Source: Roseiarcus sp963751165 (lineage in GTDB: Bacteria > Pseudomonadota > Alphaproteobacteria > Rhizobiales > Beijerinckiaceae). Taken from it: a stretch of DNA of 64,000 nt. The notes under the pieces were generated by a model, which ran no database searches, had not been told where the DNA came from, and saw only the letters and a list, made by a program, of their open reading frames with translations. The position numbers were made by a program, and so were the translations under genes. The stretch spans positions 58,204-122,203 of the forward strand of contig CAVVTP010000021.1 in NCBI GenBank assembly GCA_963751165.1, read 5' to 3'. This document shows positions 26,974 through 35,281 of the stretch, piece after piece; position 1 is the stretch's first letter; every line of letters begins with the position of its first letter.

Positions 26974-28452
26974 ATGAGCGTCAAACTCTCGTCGGCCGCC
27001 CTGGCGCAATTGCCGCCGGGCGTGAGCAAGCCGAACTACCGGCGGTCCGATCTCAAAGCGGGCATTCTCCATATCGGCGTCGGCAACTTTCACCGCGCCC
27101 ATCAGGCGGTCTATCTCGACGACTTGTTCAACTCCGGGGTCGACCGCGATTGGGCGATCGTCGGCGCCGGCGTGCGCGAGCCCGACGTGGACATGCGCGA
27201 AAAGCTCAGGGCGCAGGACTGGCTGACCACCGTGGTCGAGCAGGAGGCCCGCGCAACGACGGTCAGGGTGACCGGTGCGATGATCGACTTCATCAAGCCG
27301 TTCGACGTCGGCGCGATGCTCGAGACCCTGGCGCGGCCCGAGATCCGCATCGTCTCGCTGACCGTCACCGAGGGCGGCTATTATATCTCCCCGGCGACCC
27401 AGCGCTTCGATCCGACCCATCCAGACGTCGTCTACGACGCGAAGCACGCTGAGGCTCCGAAGACGGCGTTCGGCTTGATCGCGGCGGGGCTCCGGGGCCG
27501 CCGATCGGCAGGCGCGGCGCCCTTCACCGTGATGTCGTGCGACAACATACCCGGCAACGGCCACGTCACAGAGAACGCTGTCGCCGGGCTCGCGGAGCTG
27601 TCCGATCCGGAACTCGCGCTATGGATTCGGGCGAACGTCGCCTTCCCCAATTCCATGGTCGACCGCATCACCCCGGCGACGGGCGACCGCGAGCGCGCCA
27701 TCCTGCGCGACACCTATGGGATCGACGACAACTGGCCGGTATTCTGCGAGGAGTTCCGCCAATGGGTTGTGGAGGACCGGTTTCCCGCCGGAAGGCCGGC
27801 CCTGGAGAAGGTCGGCGTCACCTTCACCTCGGACGTTGCGCCCTACGAGCTGATGAAGATCCGCATCCTCAACGGCGGACATGCCGCGATTGCATATCCC
27901 GCAGGCATCCTCGATGTCCATTTTGTCCATGAGGCGATGGAGGATGGGCAGATCGCGTCGTTCCTCGAGGCGCTGACCAAGCGCGAGATCATCCCCGTCG
28001 TTCCGCCGCCGCCTCAGGTCGATCTCGAGGCATACCGCAAGAAGGTCGCCGAACGCTTCGCCAATCCGAAGATTGCCGACACGATCTCGCGCCTCTGCCT
28101 CGACGGCTCGAATCGGCAACCGAAGTTCATTCTGCCGACGGTCAGGGACCGCCTCGCGGCCGGCGCAAGCGTCAGGGGACTGGCGCTCGTGTCGGCGATG
28201 TGGTGCCGCTATTGCTACGGCAAATCCGAGAGCGGCAAGACCATTCCGCCGAACGATCCGAGCTGGGGCCGCCTTCAGGCGGCGGCGAGGCCCGCACGCG
28301 GCGATCCGCGCGCCTTCCTCGCTATGCGCGACATCTTCGGCGAACTCGCCGACGATCCGGCTTACATTGGCGCGTTCTCGAGCGCGCTCGCCTCGTTGTG
28401 GACGAACGGGGTGCGAGCGACGCTCGCCGACTATCTCTCGGGGCAGGCCTGA
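26974..28452 (+). CDS. mtlK: Long-chain mannitol 2-dehydrogenase
   Basis: The 492-residue protein belongs to the polyol-specific long-chain dehydrogenase family. The N-terminal NAD-binding region has GILHIGVGNFHRAHQAVYLD. The C-terminal domain carries the catalytic region YELMKIRILNGGHAAIAYPA, where Lys, Asn and His of the family active site are visible. It oxidises D-mannitol to D-fructose with NAD, or related polyols such as D-arabitol to D-xylulose. It lies 44 bp after the ATPase gene and is co-directional with three SDR genes. Length and motifs are complete. Confidence 0.95.
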   Translation: MSVKLSSAALAQLPPGVSKPNYRRSDLKAGILHIGVGNFHRAHQAVYLDDLFNSGVDRDWAIVGAGVREPDVDMREKLRAQDWLTTVVEQEARATTVRVTGAMIDFIKPFDVGAMLETLARPEIRIVSLTVTEGGYYISPATQRFDPTHPDVVYDAKHAEAPKTAFGLIAAGLRGRRSAGAAPFTVMSCDNIPGNGHVTENAVAGLAELSDPELALWIRANVAFPNSMVDRITPATGDRERAILRDTYGIDDNWPVFCEEFRQWVVEDRFPAGRPALEKVGVTFTSDVAPYELMKIRILNGGHAAIAYPAGILDVHFVHEAMEDGQIASFLEALTKREIIPVVPPPPQVDLEAYRKKVAERFANPKIADTISRLCLDGSNRQPKFILPTVRDRLAAGASVRGLALVSAMWCRYCYGKSESGKTIPPNDPSWGRLQAAARPARGDPRAFLAMRDIFGELADDPAYIGAFSSALASLWTNGVRATLADYLSGQA

Positions 28453-28482
28453 TCCGACTGACGCTGCACAGACGAGGGCATG

Positions 28483-29256
28483 ATGGAGAAGCTTAAGGAC
28501 AAGACCGCCATCATCACCGGGGGCGCGCGCGGCATCGGGGCGGCGATCGTCGACCGCTTCGTCAGCGAAGGGGCGCGGGTGGCCATCGCCGACGTCAATC
28601 TTGCGGAAGCGAAAGAGACGGCCGCGCGTCACGGCGAGAAGGCCTTCGCGCTTGGGCTCGATGTGACCAAGTCCACTTCAATCGAGGCGGCAGTCGAGAG
28701 CGTCGTCGCCCGATGGGGCGGGATCGACATTCTCGTCAACAACGCCGGCATATTCGACATGGGGCCGATCGTCGAGGTGACGGAAGAAAGTTACGACCAA
28801 GTGTTCGCAGTCAATGTGAAGGGCCTCTTTTTCACCTTGCAGGCGGTCGCCAAACGCATGATCGCCCGCGGGCAGGGCGGCAAGATCATCAACATGGCCT
28901 CGCAGGCTGGACGGCGAGGCGAGGCGCTGGTTGCGATCTACTGCGCTTCGAAGGCGGCGGTCATCAGCATCACGCAATCGGCCGGCCTCGATCTCATCAA
29001 GCACCGCATCAACGTCAATGGCATCGCCCCCGGCGTGGTCGACACGCCGATGTGGAGCCACGTCGATTCTCTGTTCGCCAAGTACGAGCATCGTCCGATC
29101 GGCGAGAAAAAGCGCCTCGTCGGCGAGGCGGTGCCGTTCGGGCGCATGGGAGTGCCGGAGGATTACGGCGGAGCCGCCGTGTTTCTCGCTTCCTCCGACA
29201 GCGACTACGTCGTTTCGCAGACGCTGAACGTCGACGGCGGCAATTGGATGAGCTGA
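28483..29256 (+). CDS. smoS: SDR polyol (sorbitol-type) dehydrogenase
   Basis: This protein of about 257 residues is a classical short-chain dehydrogenase with cofactor motif ITGGARGIGAAIVDRF (about residues 10-25), NNAG and the Ser-Tyr-Lys site (NMASQAG...YCASKAA). The Asp in VAIADVNLAEA suggests NAD preference. Sequence style and position match sorbitol dehydrogenases of Smo loci, which convert sorbitol to fructose or galactitol to tagatose. GACGAGG precedes the ATG pair at 28480/28483. Family assignment is firm; the substrate is inferred from context. Confidence 0.85.
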   Translation: MEKLKDKTAIITGGARGIGAAIVDRFVSEGARVAIADVNLAEAKETAARHGEKAFALGLDVTKSTSIEAAVESVVARWGGIDILVNNAGIFDMGPIVEVTEESYDQVFAVNVKGLFFTLQAVAKRMIARGQGGKIINMASQAGRRGEALVAIYCASKAAVISITQSAGLDLIKHRINVNGIAPGVVDTPMWSHVDSLFAKYEHRPIGEKKRLVGEAVPFGRMGVPEDYGGAAVFLASSDSDYVVSQTLNVDGGNWMS

Positions 29257-29275
29257 CCTCGTCGGGAGGGAAGGG

Positions 29276-30046
29276 ATGTACCTCGAGCGGTTCAAGCTCA
29301 AGGGCCGGGTCGCTGTCGTCACCGGCGGCGGCCAAGGGATCGGGATCGCCTGCGTGGAGGCGCTCGCCGAGGCCGGCGCGCATGTCTATATCGCCGACCG
29401 CAATCCCAAGGCTTCGGCCCAGGCGCAGGCGGCGATGAAGGCGGCAGGCTACGCGACCGACGCCATCGACATGGACGTGACGAAGCCCGCTGCGGTCGAC
29501 GCCGCCGTCGAGCGCGTGATGGCGGAGAGGGGCCGCGTCGACGTCCTTGTCTGCAATGCGGGCGTCGCGCGGGCGTTTACGGCCGAAGACGCGACGGACG
29601 AGGATTGGCTCGAGGTCATCGACGTCAATCTCAACGGCGTCTTCTGGTGCTGCCGGGCCTTCGGCCAGCCCATGCTTGCCGCGGGACGCGGCTCGATCGT
29701 CAACATCGGGTCGATGTCCGGGATCATCGTCAACAAGCCGCAGGCCCAGGCCAGTTACAACGCCTCCAAAGCTGGACTGCATCATCTGACGAAGTCGCTA
29801 GCGGCCGAATGGGGCGCACGCGGAGTTCGTGTCAATGCGGTCGCGCCAACCTATGTCAACACGCCGCTGACCGCTCGCGACAAGGCCAACAAGGCGATGT
29901 TCGACGTCTGGATGGACGGCACGCCGATGGCGCGCATGGGCGAGCCGGACGAGATTGCGGCGGTCGTGCTGTTCCTCGCCTCGGACGCCGCGAGCCTGAT
30001 GACCGGCTCGATCGTGCTGGCGGACGGCGGTTACACCTGCTGGTGA
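29276..30046 (+). CDS. SDR family oxidoreductase
   Basis: The 256-residue classical SDR has VTGGGQGIGIACVEAL, Asp in VYIADRNPKAS (NAD preference), VCNAGVA, and the catalytic Ser-Tyr-Lys in SMSGIIV...SYNASKAGLHHL. The C-terminal FLASDAASLMTGSIVLADGG is typical. It lies 20 bp after the preceding SDR gene with GGGAGGGAAGG before the ATG, so it is in the same operon. Relatives act on sugar alcohols such as D-arabitol or xylitol. Having three SDR genes suggests the operon handles several stereoisomers or successive steps. Confidence 0.88.
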   Translation: MYLERFKLKGRVAVVTGGGQGIGIACVEALAEAGAHVYIADRNPKASAQAQAAMKAAGYATDAIDMDVTKPAAVDAAVERVMAERGRVDVLVCNAGVARAFTAEDATDEDWLEVIDVNLNGVFWCCRAFGQPMLAAGRGSIVNIGSMSGIIVNKPQAQASYNASKAGLHHLTKSLAAEWGARGVRVNAVAPTYVNTPLTARDKANKAMFDVWMDGTPMARMGEPDEIAAVVLFLASDAASLMTGSIVLADGGYTCW

Positions 30047-30056
30047 AGAGGGAATC

Positions 30057-30848
30057 ATGGATCTCGGACTGAAGAACAAGGTCGCCGTGGTGACCGGCGG
30101 GAGCGTCGGCATAGGGCTTGCGATCGCCGAGGGGCTCGCGGCGGAGGGCGTCAATCTTGTGCTGGCCGCGCGGGGAGCGGATCGCGTGCGCGACGAGGCG
30201 AAGCGCATCGCCAGGGAATATGGCGTTCGCGCCGAGGCGGTCGCCTGCAACGTCGCGACCCACGAAGGGACGGAGGCGCTCATCTCCGCCGTCGAAGGAG
30301 CTTACGGCGGCGCGGATATCCTCATCAACAACGCCGGCACCGGCAGCAACGAGACGGTGATGGAGGCGCCGGACGAGAAGTGGCAGGTCTATTGGGATCT
30401 GCATGTGATGGCGGCGGTGCGGCTCGCGCGTGGTCTCGCGCCGCTCATGAAGGCTCGCGGCGGCGGCGTGATTCTGCACAACGCCTCGATCTGCGCCGCC
30501 CAGCCGCTGTGGTACGAGCCGATCTACAATACCACCAAGGCGGCGCTGATGATGTTTTCGAAGTGCCTCTCGACCGAGCTCGTCGGAGACAACATCCGCG
30601 TCAATTGCGTGAACCCGGGCCTCATCCTCACACCCGACTGGATCAAGACCGCCAAGCAGCTGACGGCGGACAAGGGCGGCGACTGGCAGGCTTACCTCGA
30701 CGGCGTCGCGCGGGAGAACGCGGCGATCAAGCGTTTCGCCAGCCCGCAGGAGCTCGCCAACTTCTTCGTCTTTCTGTGCTCGGAACGCTCGAGCTATTCG
30801 GTTGGCTCGACCTATTTCGTCGATGGGGGCATGCTGAAGACAGTGTGA
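30057..30848 (+). CDS. SDR family oxidoreductase
   Basis: The 263-residue SDR has VTGGSVGIGLAIAEGLAA and an Arg in LVLAARGADRVRD where NAD-specific members have Asp, which suggests NADP use. It also has NNAGTG and the catalytic Tyr-Lys in YEPIYNTTKAAL. It is the last gene of the polyol operon, 10 bp after the previous stop with GAGGGAAT as ribosome binding site. The cofactor difference from its two neighbours suggests a reductive or distinct step. The substrate is unknown. Confidence 0.87.
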   Translation: MDLGLKNKVAVVTGGSVGIGLAIAEGLAAEGVNLVLAARGADRVRDEAKRIAREYGVRAEAVACNVATHEGTEALISAVEGAYGGADILINNAGTGSNETVMEAPDEKWQVYWDLHVMAAVRLARGLAPLMKARGGGVILHNASICAAQPLWYEPIYNTTKAALMMFSKCLSTELVGDNIRVNCVNPGLILTPDWIKTAKQLTADKGGDWQAYLDGVARENAAIKRFASPQELANFFVFLCSERSSYSVGSTYFVDGGMLKTV

Positions 30849-30962
30849 CATGCGGGGTCAAGCGGCGCCTCGCAGCGCGCCCGTCCGCCTGCCGCCTCTC
30901 GCGAGACGGAATTCGAGCGGCAGGATGCTTGCGAGGTTGGCATTGATCATGGGGAGTTCACA

Positions 30963-31715
30963 TTGCTTGCGCGCACGGCGGTCGGGATCGGGGTGCTGGC
31001 TGCAATAGCGCTCTCTGCAGCCCTCGTCGTCCGGGCCACTTGGATCAGGACCAAAATTTCCGCGCTTTCGTCGCCCCCCTCGACCGATTACGCCGACGCC
31101 AACCGCAAGCTTCCTCCGAAAGGCGAGAAACATCGCGTCGTTCTGATTGGCGACAGCCGGATCGCCAGATGGCCGACGCCCGCCAAGGACGATCGCCTCG
31201 AAGTCATCAACCGCGGGATAGGGGGCGAAACGCTGGCGCAAATGGCGGGTCGCTTTCAGCGCGACGCAATCGCCCTGAAGCCGGACCTCATCGTGATTCA
31301 AAGCGGCGTGAATGACCTCGTCGCCGCAACATTCATGGATGACGCCACCCGGCGTCCCGTCATACGGCAAACCGCCGAGACCTTGATCCGTCTGGCGAAA
31401 GAGGGAGCAGCATCCGGCGCTTGGGTGTTGCTGACGACGATCATTCCGGCCGCGCGGCCAGAGATCCTGAGGCTGCCAGTCTGGAACGAGTCATTGCGCG
31501 ACGAGGTAGCCGAGGTGAACAGCGAACTCAGGCGCTCCGCGCTGCCCGATCATGTGAGCCTGATGGACCTATCTTCGGCGCTTTCGCGGGGCGACGACCG
31601 TCTTCTGCCGGACCGATTTCGTCTTGACGCCCTCCACTTGAACAACGCGGGATACGAGAAGCTCACAGAGCGACTGTTGCAGAGTTTGCCCGCCTCGCCT
31701 CCCCATTCTCCGTGA
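30963..31715 (+). CDS. SGNH/GDSL hydrolase with N-terminal anchor
   Basis: The 250-residue protein starts at TTG 30963 after GGGGAG. It begins with one hydrophobic segment (AVGIGVLAAIALSAALVV), a membrane anchor or signal peptide. The SGNH fold shows block I VVLIGDSRIARWP (catalytic Ser), block II NRGIGGETLAQM (Gly), block III IQSGVNDLV (Asn) and block V LDALHLNNAGYE (Asp/His). It probably removes acyl or acetyl groups from lipids or polysaccharides outside the cytoplasm. It follows the polyol operon by 115 bp and is likely a separate unit. The neighbouring glycosyltransferase is convergent. Confidence 0.85.
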   Translation: MLARTAVGIGVLAAIALSAALVVRATWIRTKISALSSPPSTDYADANRKLPPKGEKHRVVLIGDSRIARWPTPAKDDRLEVINRGIGGETLAQMAGRFQRDAIALKPDLIVIQSGVNDLVAATFMDDATRRPVIRQTAETLIRLAKEGAASGAWVLLTTIIPAARPEILRLPVWNESLRDEVAEVNSELRRSALPDHVSLMDLSSALSRGDDRLLPDRFRLDALHLNNAGYEKLTERLLQSLPASPPHSP

Positions 31716-31774
31716 AAGTCAATAACTCAAAATCGCTGCGTTTCGCGTCTCGGACGCAGGGACGAACGCTGCTT

Positions 31775-32692
31775 TCAGCGCTTAAACAGCAAGCGATTGC
31801 ACTCGATGAAGCGCCAGAACCGGATGCCGAAGAGGACTCCGATCGCCCTCCACTTCTGGCCTGGCCCATCCAGTTTTTTCGAACGAACCACCCTGACCCA
31901 ATGGACGAAGGGCGAGCCCAGGACGGCCATGCTGCGGAGAATCCAAACTGCGCGCCCGTGCGGCTTTTCACTCGCCGCAGCGAACGATTCGCGTGTCGAT
32001 TTCCTCCATTTCTGGGTCAGCTCACGCCAGTTCCGTCGCGCCGGGTGCGAGACGACCGCATCAGCGGCGTAGTGAAAGCGATAGTTGGCTGCGACAGCTC
32101 GCCGTCCCCAGTCCGCGTCCTCGGCGACCTCCCCGCGAAAGCCCCCGACGCGATCGAAGATCTCGCGCGGCACGAACATGTTTCCCGACCCTGAAAAGCC
32201 GAGCTCTTCGATGTATCGTTTGAAATTGAACGCGAAGACTTCTTCGAAGGCCTCTACGGCGGTGGGATGCTGCGGGTCTTCGTAGTCGACCTCGACCTTG
32301 CCTCCGACAATCTGCCCGTTTGAGAGGGCCGCGAGCCCGCGCTCGAGCCAGGTCGGGGTCGGTCGGCAATCGGAGTCGAGAAAAGCGAGAATTCGGCCGC
32401 GCGACGCCTCGACGCCCGCATTTCGCGCCGCTCCCGCGCCCTGAAGGGGCGCCGGAACGACTCGCGCCTTGCCCGCGCAAATGCGCTCAACCTCGTTGAG
32501 GCCGCAGCGCGAGTTGTTGTCGGCGACCACGATCTCGAACTCGGAGCGCGGGAGGGTTTGAGCCTCCAGCAGATCTATGCAGCGCACGAGGTTCACGAGG
32601 TCGTTGTAATGCGGAATGATTACGGATATTTGCGGCGCTTCTTGTTCCGCCAATGGTCCCTCGGCCGCGCCTATGGACGGTTCTGTCGCCAT
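31775..32692 (-). CDS. Family 2 glycosyltransferase
   Basis: The 305-residue GT-A protein has ISVIIPHYNDLVNLVRCIDL, IVVADNNSRCG, GAGAARNAGVEASRG and the metal-binding motif LAFLDSDCRP. It is followed by the acceptor region GSGNMFVPREIFDRVGGF and EDADWGRR. A hydrophobic C-terminal stretch may associate with the membrane. It should transfer a sugar from a nucleotide donor to a cell-surface glycan. No polysaccharide cluster surrounds it; its neighbours are an SGNH hydrolase (convergent) and mtnA. The frame is intact. Confidence 0.88.
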   Translation of the reverse strand: MATEPSIGAAEGPLAEQEAPQISVIIPHYNDLVNLVRCIDLLEAQTLPRSEFEIVVADNNSRCGLNEVERICAGKARVVPAPLQGAGAARNAGVEASRGRILAFLDSDCRPTPTWLERGLAALSNGQIVGGKVEVDYEDPQHPTAVEAFEEVFAFNFKRYIEELGFSGSGNMFVPREIFDRVGGFRGEVAEDADWGRRAVAANYRFHYAADAVVSHPARRNWRELTQKWRKSTRESFAAASEKPHGRAVWILRSMAVLGSPFVHWVRVVRSKKLDGPGQKWRAIGVLFGIRFWRFIECNRLLFKR

Positions 32693-32818
32693 GACATCTC
32701 GCGAGTTTCGGCGGTGAGACTGGCAGCAGCAGCCAACGGCTGCACTTGGCGAGGGCCGAATATCACATGGGCGCGGCTTGGCGCCACGACGACCTTATCG
32801 GGGATCATCGCGAGGCGG

Positions 32819-33913
32819 TCAGCCTCGCTCCGGAAACAACAGCTTCAACCCGTCGGGAGACGCCTCGGCGACGCCGCGCTCGGTGATGAGGCCAGTCACC
32901 AGCCGAGCCGGAGTGACGTCGAACGCCGGATTGGCGGCGCGGGTCCCCGCGGGAGAAATGCGGACCCGCTGAACCTTCCCGTCGTCGCCGAGACCTTGGA
33001 CGAAGTCGACCTCGTCGGCGGAGCGCTCTTCGATCGGGATCTCCTTGACGCCGTCGCGCACCGTCCAGTCGATAGTCGGGGACGGCAGGGCGACGTAGAA
33101 GGGCACGTTGTTGTCGCGCGCCGCGAGCGCCTTCAGATAGGTGCCGATCTTGTTGCAGACGTCGCCGTTGGCGGTGGTGCGGTCCGAACCGACGATGACG
33201 ATGTCGACGAGGCCGTGCTGCATCAGATGGCCGCCCGCGTTGTCGACGACGAGCGTATGAGGCGCGCCCTGGTTGACCAGCTCCCAGGCAGTCAGTGAAG
33301 CGCCCTGGTTGCGCGGGCGGGTCTCGTCGACATAGACGTGAATCGGTACGCCCTCCTCCATCGCGCAATAGATCGGCGCGGTGGCGGTGCCGTAATCGAC
33401 CGTCGCGAGCCAACCCGCGTTGCAATGGGTGAGGACGTTGACTGGTTCGCCGCCCCTCTTTGTCGCCGCGATGCGACGAATGATTTCGAGCCCGCTGCGA
33501 CCCATGGCGCGGTTGATGGCGACGTCCTCGTCGGCGATCTGCGCCGCCTGGGCGTAAGCGGCGGCGACGCGCTCGGAGGGAGCAAGGGGGCGCAGCCGGC
33601 TGCGGACGGCGTCGAGCGCCCAACGCAAGTTGATCGCGGTCGGCCGCGTCGCGTGAAGCTTGTCCCAGGCCTCGTCCAGCGCCGCGTCGCCCGGGTCCTC
33701 CCGCATGGCCATCGCCAGGCCATAGGCCGCCGTCGCCCCGATCAGAGGGGCCCCGCGCACCCACATCTCGCGTATCGCGGTCGCCGCCTCGGCGACGGTT
33801 CGCAATGTCGCGACATGAAATTCGTGCGGCAGCCAGCGCTGGTCGATCACGTCGACGGCCCAGCCGTCCTCGTTCGGCCATATCGTGCGATAAGCGCGTC
33901 CGCGGACCTGCAC
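32819..33913 (-). CDS. mtnA: S-methyl-5-thioribose-1-phosphate isomerase
   Basis: The 364-residue protein belongs to the eIF2B/MtnA family. It has MWVRGAPLIGATAAYGLAMA near the N-terminus, catalytic Cys in NVLTHCNAGWLATVDYG and catalytic Asp in VIVGSDRTTANGDVCNKIG, then VPFYVALPSPTIDW. It interconverts methylthioribose-1-phosphate and methylthioribulose-1-phosphate in methionine salvage. No other salvage gene (mtnK, mtnB-D, mtnP) is adjacent, so it may serve an alternative methylthio-sugar route. It is divergent from the enolase-superfamily gene at 34100. Confidence 0.95.
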   Translation of the reverse strand: MQVRGRAYRTIWPNEDGWAVDVIDQRWLPHEFHVATLRTVAEAATAIREMWVRGAPLIGATAAYGLAMAMREDPGDAALDEAWDKLHATRPTAINLRWALDAVRSRLRPLAPSERVAAAYAQAAQIADEDVAINRAMGRSGLEIIRRIAATKRGGEPVNVLTHCNAGWLATVDYGTATAPIYCAMEEGVPIHVYVDETRPRNQGASLTAWELVNQGAPHTLVVDNAGGHLMQHGLVDIVIVGSDRTTANGDVCNKIGTYLKALAARDNNVPFYVALPSPTIDWTVRDGVKEIPIEERSADEVDFVQGLGDDGKVQRVRISPAGTRAANPAFDVTPARLVTGLITERGVAEASPDGLKLLFPERG

Positions 33914-34099
33914 GCCGGTTTCTCCTCTTCACCACGCGTCGAGCAACTGACGCCTGCTGAGGCTTCCGTAGGCGAGGCGCGGCCCCGCCGACAAGCCGAA
34001 TTCCGTCGCCACCATCTAAATTATCGACTTTTTGATTGCGGTTCGGCAAACCTATCCTTGCGGGAGAGGCGCGGGAACCGGCGCTCTGGGGAGTCGCGC

Positions 34100-35266
34100 G
34101 TGAGGATCACGAGGATCAGGGCGACCCCAGTCAACATCCCGCTCGAAGCGCCGATGTGGTGGACAGGCGGACTTTATCCCGGCACGAGTAAAGCGATCGT
34201 CGAGGTCGAGACCGACGAGGGCCTCGTCGGTCTCGGCGAAGCTCCGTCTCCCGACGTCTGCGGCATGATCGTTGCGATGGGGGAGGCCCTCGAAGGGCGC
34301 GACCCGATCGATATCGCGGACTGCGAACGTGCGTGCGTGCCGCCGTGGCAGATCGTCCAGAACACTGACGACGCGCGCGTCGTCAAGGCCTTCGGCGCTG
34401 TCGAGATTGCGCTTTGGGACCTGCGCGGAAAGGCGTGGGGCCAGTCCCTCTCCAGTCTGCTCGGCGGAAAAGTGCGTGATACGGTCGCGTTCTCGGAGTA
34501 TTTTGGCTTCCGCGAAGGGCGTGAAATGACGCCGGAAGCGGTCGTTGACTATTGCCTCGCGATGCGCGAGCGGCACGGCAGCACGATCTTCGAGGGCAAG
34601 CTCATTCGCGGCGATCCTCTGCTCGAAGTCGAGACCGTTCGCCGCCTGCGCGACGCGATGGGGCCGTCCCCGGAGATCAGGCTCGATTCCAACATGCAAT
34701 GGTCGCTGACCACGGCGCGCCGCGTGCTGCGCATGCTCGCCGACTACGACGTGAGCAACTACGAGGACCCGGTCGCGACCTTCGAGGAGATGGCGGCGTT
34801 GCGCCAGCACTCCGACATTCCGTTCTCGACCCACATCCCGGACTTGAGACGCGCGGTCGCGCTCGGCGTCCCGGACTTCATCGTCACCAATTTCGCCGTG
34901 CTCGGCGGCATCGGCCGCGCGATCCGGTTCATCGGCGCTTGCGAGGCGATGGGCGTCGGCTTCTGGTGCTACTCGGGCGACACCGGAATCTGCACCGCCG
35001 CCTATCTGCACGTCAGCGCGGCGACGCCGTGGATCACGCAAGCGAGCCAATCGCTGTTTCGCTGGCAGATCGGCGACGTCATCGAGGGCGGGCCGTTCCG
35101 GCAGGTCGACAATGTCGTCGAGGTTCCGAACGGTCCCGGGCTTGGCGTCGCGATCGACCGCGCTGCGCTTGGCATGTGGCATCGGCATTATGTCGAGAAC
35201 GGTCCGTTGGACCATTTCCGCGATCCGGCCTTTCCAGGCCGGCATCGGCGGATACCCCTGCGCTGA
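34100..35266 (+). CDS. Enolase-superfamily (MR/MLE) enzyme with unusual active site
   Basis: This protein of about 388 residues starts at GTG 34100 (ribosome binding site GGGGAG); the frame open upstream is a shadow. It has the MR/MLE N-terminal cap (KAIVEVETDEGLVGLGEAPS) and barrel. Metal ligands are visible in EIRLDSNMQW (Asp) and SNYEDPVATFEE (Glu). The closest pattern I recognise is the glucarate dehydratase-like subgroup. However, the place where that group has HSN-type catalytic His reads WCYSGDTGICTAAYLHV, and the Lys motif reads FEGKLIRGDP. The reaction (dehydration, racemisation or epimerisation) cannot be named. It is first in a co-directional cluster with an MttB-like protein 15 bp downstream. 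Confidence 0.85.
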   Translation: MRITRIRATPVNIPLEAPMWWTGGLYPGTSKAIVEVETDEGLVGLGEAPSPDVCGMIVAMGEALEGRDPIDIADCERACVPPWQIVQNTDDARVVKAFGAVEIALWDLRGKAWGQSLSSLLGGKVRDTVAFSEYFGFREGREMTPEAVVDYCLAMRERHGSTIFEGKLIRGDPLLEVETVRRLRDAMGPSPEIRLDSNMQWSLTTARRVLRMLADYDVSNYEDPVATFEEMAALRQHSDIPFSTHIPDLRRAVALGVPDFIVTNFAVLGGIGRAIRFIGACEAMGVGFWCYSGDTGICTAAYLHVSAATPWITQASQSLFRWQIGDVIEGGPFRQVDNVVEVPNGPGLGVAIDRAALGMWHRHYVENGPLDHFRDPAFPGRHRRIPLR

Positions 35267-35281
35267 AAAGGCCGAACACCG

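Noticed and set aside
32819..33913. eIF2B-like or ribose-1,5-bisphosphate isomerase instead of MtnA
   Set aside because: The THCNAGW and GSDRTTANGD motifs and the 364-residue length fit MtnA best.
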